A DNA stretch of 10,490 nt from Planctomycetota bacterium (GTDB lineage Bacteria; Planctomycetota; Phycisphaerae; Sedimentisphaerales; Anaerobacaceae). Made by a program: the position numbers and the translations under genes. Numbering within the stretch: position 1 is the stretch's first letter; each line of letters starts with the position of its first letter. Below the pieces are notes generated by a model. That model was not told the DNA's origin. It made no database searches and saw only the letters and a list, made by a program, of their open reading frames with translations. Positions 7,294 to 10,490 of this stretch are shown piece by piece. The stretch is taken from NCBI GenBank assembly GCA_020344865.1, contig CP070830.1:2199109-2209598 (forward strand), in the 5' to 3' direction.

Positions 7294-7391
7294 TTTTCAC
7301 AATCTCCAACTCCCAAAAACCACAATTCTATTAAATATCCAAAACTACAAACCTTAAAGCACTTTCCACTTTAAACTTTAAACTTCTGCTT
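7294..7391 (-). promoter_or_regulatory. AT-rich gap ahead of recA, possible promoter
   Basis: The 98 bp between the thpR stop and the recA start is clearly richer in A+T than the genes around it. A -10-like TAGAAT is on the minus strand at 7325-7330, about 32 bases before the ATG, next to TATTTAA. No convincing -35 box sits at 16-18 bp from it, so the promoter call is weak. ATTGTG occurs twice in the gap. I saw neither a CTGT-N8-ACAG nor a GAAC-N4-GTTC LexA site, although LexA sites in this phylum need not match those. Confidence 0.3.
7359..7386. repeat. Four tandem 7-bp repeats upstream of recA
   Basis: On the plus strand the units are GCACTTT, CCACTTT, AAACTTT and AAACTTC, back to back with a shared core ACTT at a strict 7-bp period. 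On the minus strand they read as repeated AAAGT. They lie directly after the thpR stop and 66-93 bp before the recA start codon. They may be a regulator site, a small microsatellite-like tract, or chance in AT-rich DNA. Confidence 0.55.
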
Positions 7392-7958
7392 CTATTTTAA
7401 CTTAAAATTTGCCAAAACGGTATAGATAGGCCCCTTCGGCGTCAGCTCGCTTTGATAAACCGAAACCGAGTCAACCGTAATCATCCCGGCCTTAAAATCC
7501 TTATATTCTTCGCTCGCCTTCGCCAGCTTGACGCCCGCCGATGACTTCTTCACCCGGCAAATAGTCAGATGCCCCGCAAATTCCCGCCCCTCCTTCGGCC
7601 AGCCCGCCGCCGCTAATGGCTCCTCAAGCCCCTCCGCCAGTTGCTTTAGACTATCGCCTCCGGCGCCGGTGCCGACCCACACCACCCTCGCGCTCCTGCC
7701 GCCGAAACACCCGACTTGTTCTATATCCAGTTCAAAACTCTTGTGCCGCCCACAAACCTCCTCAACTATATTACAAACCTCCATTAACCTCGCGTCCTTC
7801 ACCTCCCCCAAGAATTTCAGCGTCAGGTGCACAGACTCCGGCCGGACCCACTTAACATCACCCTTCTTAACATCCGCCCTCTCTCCCAACTCCTCCTGCA
7901 AATCAGCCAGCGCCGCCCTCACCTCATCATTAATATCTATCGCTATAAAACACCGCAT
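7392..7958 (-). CDS. thpR: RNA 2',3'-cyclic phosphodiesterase (2'-5' RNA ligase family)
   Basis: This is a 188-residue member of the 2H phosphoesterase (LigT/ThpR) family, a cytoplasmic enzyme that opens 2',3'-cyclic phosphate ends on RNA to 2'-phosphates. It can also join tRNA halves through 2'-5' bonds in vitro. Both catalytic HxT motifs are present: His44-Leu-Thr46 (VHLTLKFLGE) and His130-Leu-Thr132 (AGHLTICRVK). The start MRCFIAIDI and the late SVYQSELTPKGPIYTVL segment are also typical. Length and motif spacing match the family, so the protein is complete. The start lies 14 bp after the stop of the kinase gene with only a weak TGGA site, which suggests translation helped by the upstream gene. 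Its physiological substrate in bacteria is generally unclear. The neighbouring tRNA synthetase genes are suggestive of RNA metabolism but prove nothing. Confidence 0.93.
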   Translation of the reverse strand: MRCFIAIDINDEVRAALADLQEELGERADVKKGDVKWVRPESVHLTLKFLGEVKDARLMEVCNIVEEVCGRHKSFELDIEQVGCFGGRSARVVWVGTGAGGDSLKQLAEGLEEPLAAAGWPKEGREFAGHLTICRVKKSSAGVKLAKASEEYKDFKAGMITVDSVSVYQSELTPKGPIYTVLANFKLK

Positions 7959-7972
7959 AACAATCCAGCCGC

Positions 7973-8878
7973 CTAAAATTGCGTCACCCCCCGCAGAACC
8001 TCTAACCTTTTATCGATAGCACTTCTCTCTATCGAACTTAACCCCTGCAGTGAAAATTCACTAATCGTATACGAAGCAACCACCGTCCCGTACGCAACTG
8101 CCTTCCTTAGCGATTCAAAATCCGTCCTGCCGACCTTCGCCAAATAACCCATAAATCCGCCCGCGAAGCTGTCGCCCGCTCCCGTAGGGTCTTTTACTTC
8201 CGCCGCCGGATACGCCGGCAGTATAAATCTCTCCCCGCCCCCTTTACAAACCAACGAACCCGATTCGCCCTTCTTTATAACCGCGACCCCCGGCCCCATC
8301 CCTATAATCTCCTCCCCCGCCTTTATCAAATTGCTCCTACCCGCCAACATCCGCGCCTCGTCCTCATTGATGATAAGACAATCGATTTTTTTAAGAAGCT
8401 TCCCCAAATCATCCGGCTCGCCCTCAATCCAGCAGTCCATCGTATCCGCCGCAACAAAAACCGGCTTGTCGACCTGCTCGAGCAGTTGCCTCTGCAGCGC
8501 CGGCGCAGTATTAGCCAAAAACACAAACTCACTGTCCCTGAATTCATCCGGCACGCTCGGCGGACCCTCCGCAAGTACATTCAGCTCCAGCAAATCCGTC
8601 GTCCGCTTGTTTATATCCTCATGATACGTACCCGCCCACCGAAACGTCTTGCTGTTCTCCCGCACCTCCAGCCCCGCCAAATCGACATCCCTTCCCGCAA
8701 AGACCTCCGCCAAATCAAACGGGCAATCCGACCCCACGGCGCCGACCAGCCTCACCGGCGAGAAAAAACTCGCCGCCATACTAAAATAAACCGCCGCCCC
8801 GCCTATACAATCCTCGCTGACGCCAAACGGTGTCCTCACCGTATCAATCGCTATCGAACCCGTCACCAATAAAGACAC
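7973..8878 (-). CDS. PfkB-family carbohydrate/nucleoside kinase, substrate unknown
   Basis: This is a 301-residue ribokinase-fold kinase that transfers phosphate from ATP to a sugar or nucleoside hydroxyl. The N-terminal motif GSIAID (7-12), the glycine pair in CIGGAAVYFS (24-33) and the C-terminal signature DPTGAGDSFAGGFMGYL (230-246) with catalytic base Asp236 are all present. The segment INEDEARML (170-178) and the anion-hole region are also typical. Other distinctive stretches are RWAGTYHEDI (80-89), LLELNVLAE (96-104) and DTMDCWIEG (145-153). They suggest a conserved subgroup of bacterial PfkB proteins, but I cannot name its substrate. Ribose, fructose-type sugars and adenosine are all possible. 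The start is GTG with AGGAAGG ending 7 bases upstream, overlapping the gltX stop region. The 14-bp gap to gltX indicates co-transcription. The enzyme should be cytoplasmic and active. Confidence 0.92.
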   Translation of the reverse strand: MSLLVTGSIAIDTVRTPFGVSEDCIGGAAVYFSMAASFFSPVRLVGAVGSDCPFDLAEVFAGRDVDLAGLEVRENSKTFRWAGTYHEDINKRTTDLLELNVLAEGPPSVPDEFRDSEFVFLANTAPALQRQLLEQVDKPVFVAADTMDCWIEGEPDDLGKLLKKIDCLIINEDEARMLAGRSNLIKAGEEIIGMGPGVAVIKKGESGSLVCKGGGERFILPAYPAAEVKDPTGAGDSFAGGFMGYLAKVGRTDFESLRKAVAYGTVVASYTISEFSLQGLSSIERSAIDKRLEVLRGVTQF

Positions 8879-8892
8879 TTACTTACCTTCCT

Positions 8893-10490
8893 CTAAATCT
8901 CAGCCCTTGTTTCGAATTTTTCGATTGTGTTATCAATCCTTCTCAACGTATTTTCCTTGGCCAGCATCTCCACCGATTCGAAAATCGGCAGACTTATCGT
9001 CGTCCCGCAAATCGCCACCCGTAGCGGCTGTGCAACCTTGCCCAGACCAACGCCCCTCTCCTCCGCCAGACCACGCAGCATATCCTCAATCGCCTTATGA
9101 GTAAACTCTTCCATCTCCGATAGTTTCTCTCGCACAGCCCGAAGTGCCTCAAGCCCCTCACCCTTCAGCAGCACCTTCTTCACCGCCTTCTCATCGTACT
9201 CTATTCTTTCGTCCGCCAAAACGATAAATCTGCTCTTGCGCTCGATATCAGCCAACGTCCTCGCGCCTTCGCACGCCCTTATCATCTTCGAAAGTAGTTT
9301 ATCGTCCGCCGCTACCAACGGAGATTCGACCACCTTCAAATAATCCTTAAAATGCCCTAAGAGTCTCTCTCCCTCAATCACCTTAATATGCTCGGTGTTG
9401 AAAGCAATCAGCTTGTCCCTGTCGAACAGACTATTCGATTTCGTCAGACGCGTCAAATCGAACGCTTCAGTCAGCTCGGCAGCCGTCATAATCTCGCGCT
9501 TATCCCCCGGATTCCACCCAAGAAGCGAAAGAAAATTCACCATCGTCTCAGGCAGATACCCGCTCCTGAAAAAATCAACCACATTAATCTCCGGCAGCTC
9601 CACACCAGCGTATTTCGCCATCGAATCAACAATCGGCATATCCGGCGTCGCCTTGCCCTCAACAAAGCCCTTTACTTCTTCAACCGTAGCCCCTCCGGCC
9701 TCGGCAAGCTTCTTAAGGCCAGCACCCCCCATAGCCTTAATTGCTTTCCGAAGTGCTGTAGGACGCTCACGCTTGGAAAGCTTACCGCCACTCTCGCTGA
9801 CCGTGACCGACATATGAACATAATTGGGCAGCTCCCCAAACCCCAAGGCCTCCCACAGAAGCTGCTGCCCCGGCGTATTCATCAGATGCTCCTGACCGCG
9901 AATAACGTGCGTCACCTTCATCAAGTAATCGTCAACCACGCACGCAAAATTATACGTCGGGAATCCGTCGCTCTTCAGTATTATAAAATCGCCAATCTCA
10001 CCGCTATCAAAACTCACCTCCCCGCGCACCACATCGCGAACAACGACCGTCCCCTTTTCAGGCACCGCAAAACGCACCGTAACGGGCCCTCCCCCCGCCT
10101 TGGCCTTCTCGACTTCTTTTTCGTCGGGAAATCTCTCCGGCCTTGTGTAAACAAAACCCTTCTTCTGCGCCTCCGCCTCCTCCCGCATCACCTGTAACTC
10201 CTCGGCCGTATCAAAACAGTAATATGCCTTCTGCTCATCAAGCAGCTTCTTCACATACCCATCGTAAATCCCCTTCTCTTTCCGCTCGGACTGCAGATAA
10301 GGCCCGTTCGCCCCGCCGACCTCCGGCCCCTCGTCCCACTCAATCCCAAGCCACCGCAAATCATCCATCACCTGCTGACGCGCCGTCGGCGTATTGCGCT
10401 TTTGGTCAGTGTCCTCAATCCTAAGGATAAACTTGCCCCCCATCCGCCTCGCAAAAAGCCAGTTAAACACCGCCGTCCGCGCACCTCCCA
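8893..10490 (-). CDS. gltX: Glutamate--tRNA ligase, N-terminus cut by the window edge
   Basis: This class I synthetase attaches glutamate to tRNA-Glu in the cytoplasm. The frame is open to the right edge. The first complete codons (from 10488) read GGARTAVFNWLF, the segment just after the HIGH-type motif, so only a few dozen residues at most are missing. A GTG at 10470 lies inside this conserved segment and is not the start. Counting from codon 10488, visible parts are RIEDTD (23-28), DDYLMKVTHVIRGQEHL (186-202), KLSKR (236-240, the KMSKS equivalent), GYLPE (310-314) and a C-terminal anticodon-binding domain with LRVAICGTTISLPIFE. About 57 extra residues lie between KLSKR and GYLPE compared with E. 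coli. The zinc-site cysteines seen in some GluRS are mostly absent (one Cys in YYCFDT). It leads the visible minus-strand series, 14 bp before the kinase gene. Confidence 0.97.
   Translation of the reverse strand, partial: GGARTAVFNWLFARRMGGKFILRIEDTDQKRNTPTARQQVMDDLRWLGIEWDEGPEVGGANGPYLQSERKEKGIYDGYVKKLLDEQKAYYCFDTAEELQVMREEAEAQKKGFVYTRPERFPDEKEVEKAKAGGGPVTVRFAVPEKGTVVVRDVVRGEVSFDSGEIGDFIILKSDGFPTYNFACVVDDYLMKVTHVIRGQEHLMNTPGQQLLWEALGFGELPNYVHMSVTVSESGGKLSKRERPTALRKAIKAMGGAGLKKLAEAGGATVEEVKGFVEGKATPDMPIVDSMAKYAGVELPEINVVDFFRSGYLPETMVNFLSLLGWNPGDKREIMTAAELTEAFDLTRLTKSNSLFDRDKLIAFNTEHIKVIEGERLLGHFKDYLKVVESPLVAADDKLLSKMIRACEGARTLADIERKSRFIVLADERIEYDEKAVKKVLLKGEGLEALRAVREKLSEMEEFTHKAIEDMLRGLAEERGVGLGKVAQPLRVAICGTTISLPIFESVEMLAKENTLRRIDNTIEKFETRAEI

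Noticed and set aside
9388..10197. Plus-strand open frame of 269 codons opposite gltX
   Set aside because: It is antisense to a clear glutamyl-tRNA synthetase and has no recognisable domain or ribosome binding site. Long antisense frames recur across the window because of codon usage.
10468..10470. GTG at 10470 as the gltX start codon
   Set aside because: In-frame codons before it encode GGARTA, part of the conserved segment after the HIGH-type motif, so the true start is beyond the window.
1..10490. Search for tRNA genes, CRISPR arrays, insertion sequences, phage or defence genes
   Set aside because: No cloverleaf-like sequence, spaced palindromic repeat array, transposase motif or terminal inverted repeat was seen. 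Nearly all bases are taken up by housekeeping-type genes.

Overview
This window reads as an ordinary chromosomal stretch of a bacterium, probably a planctomycete (a Phycisphaerae-like lineage is my best guess). The guess is an inference from protein style, with no database search behind it. It rests on a polytopic membrane protein with an N-terminal two-CxxC zinc ribbon, a long insert after the KLSKR motif of glutamyl-tRNA synthetase, a Cys/His-rich insert in alanyl-tRNA synthetase, and the small unnamed gene in front of hisD. GTG starts are frequent (alaS, the PfkB kinase and the zinc-ribbon gene). The plus strand carries more C than G across most of the window, so the minus-strand genes are purine-rich.

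Layout. Positions 1-1496 hold two plus-strand genes: the tail of an unrecognised protein, then hisD (histidinol dehydrogenase), 13 bp apart and probably co-transcribed. All the rest, 1502-10490, is on the minus strand. In transcription order from the right edge it holds gltX (5' end cut by the window), a PfkB-family sugar kinase, thpR (RNA 2',3'-cyclic phosphodiesterase), recA, alaS, a secreted alpha/beta hydrolase and the zinc-ribbon membrane protein. Gaps are 14, 14, 98, about 21, -1 and 66 bp. hisD and the zinc-ribbon gene converge tail to tail with only 5 bp between their stop codons.

The minus-strand block looks like one or two transcription units. The only gap with clear room for a promoter is the AT-rich 98 bp ahead of recA, which also holds four tandem 7-bp repeats. 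The products serve translation (GltX, AlaS), DNA repair (RecA), RNA-end chemistry (ThpR), sugar or nucleoside phosphorylation (PfkB) and the cell envelope (hydrolase, membrane protein). The recA-alaS adjacency is widespread in bacteria, here without recX between them.

I found no RNA gene, insertion sequence, CRISPR array, prophage, toxin-antitoxin or defence module. I do not see a convincing undescribed system. The most useful leads are the two lineage-style synthetase inserts, the zinc-ribbon membrane protein, the repeats ahead of recA and the small unnamed gene at the left edge.
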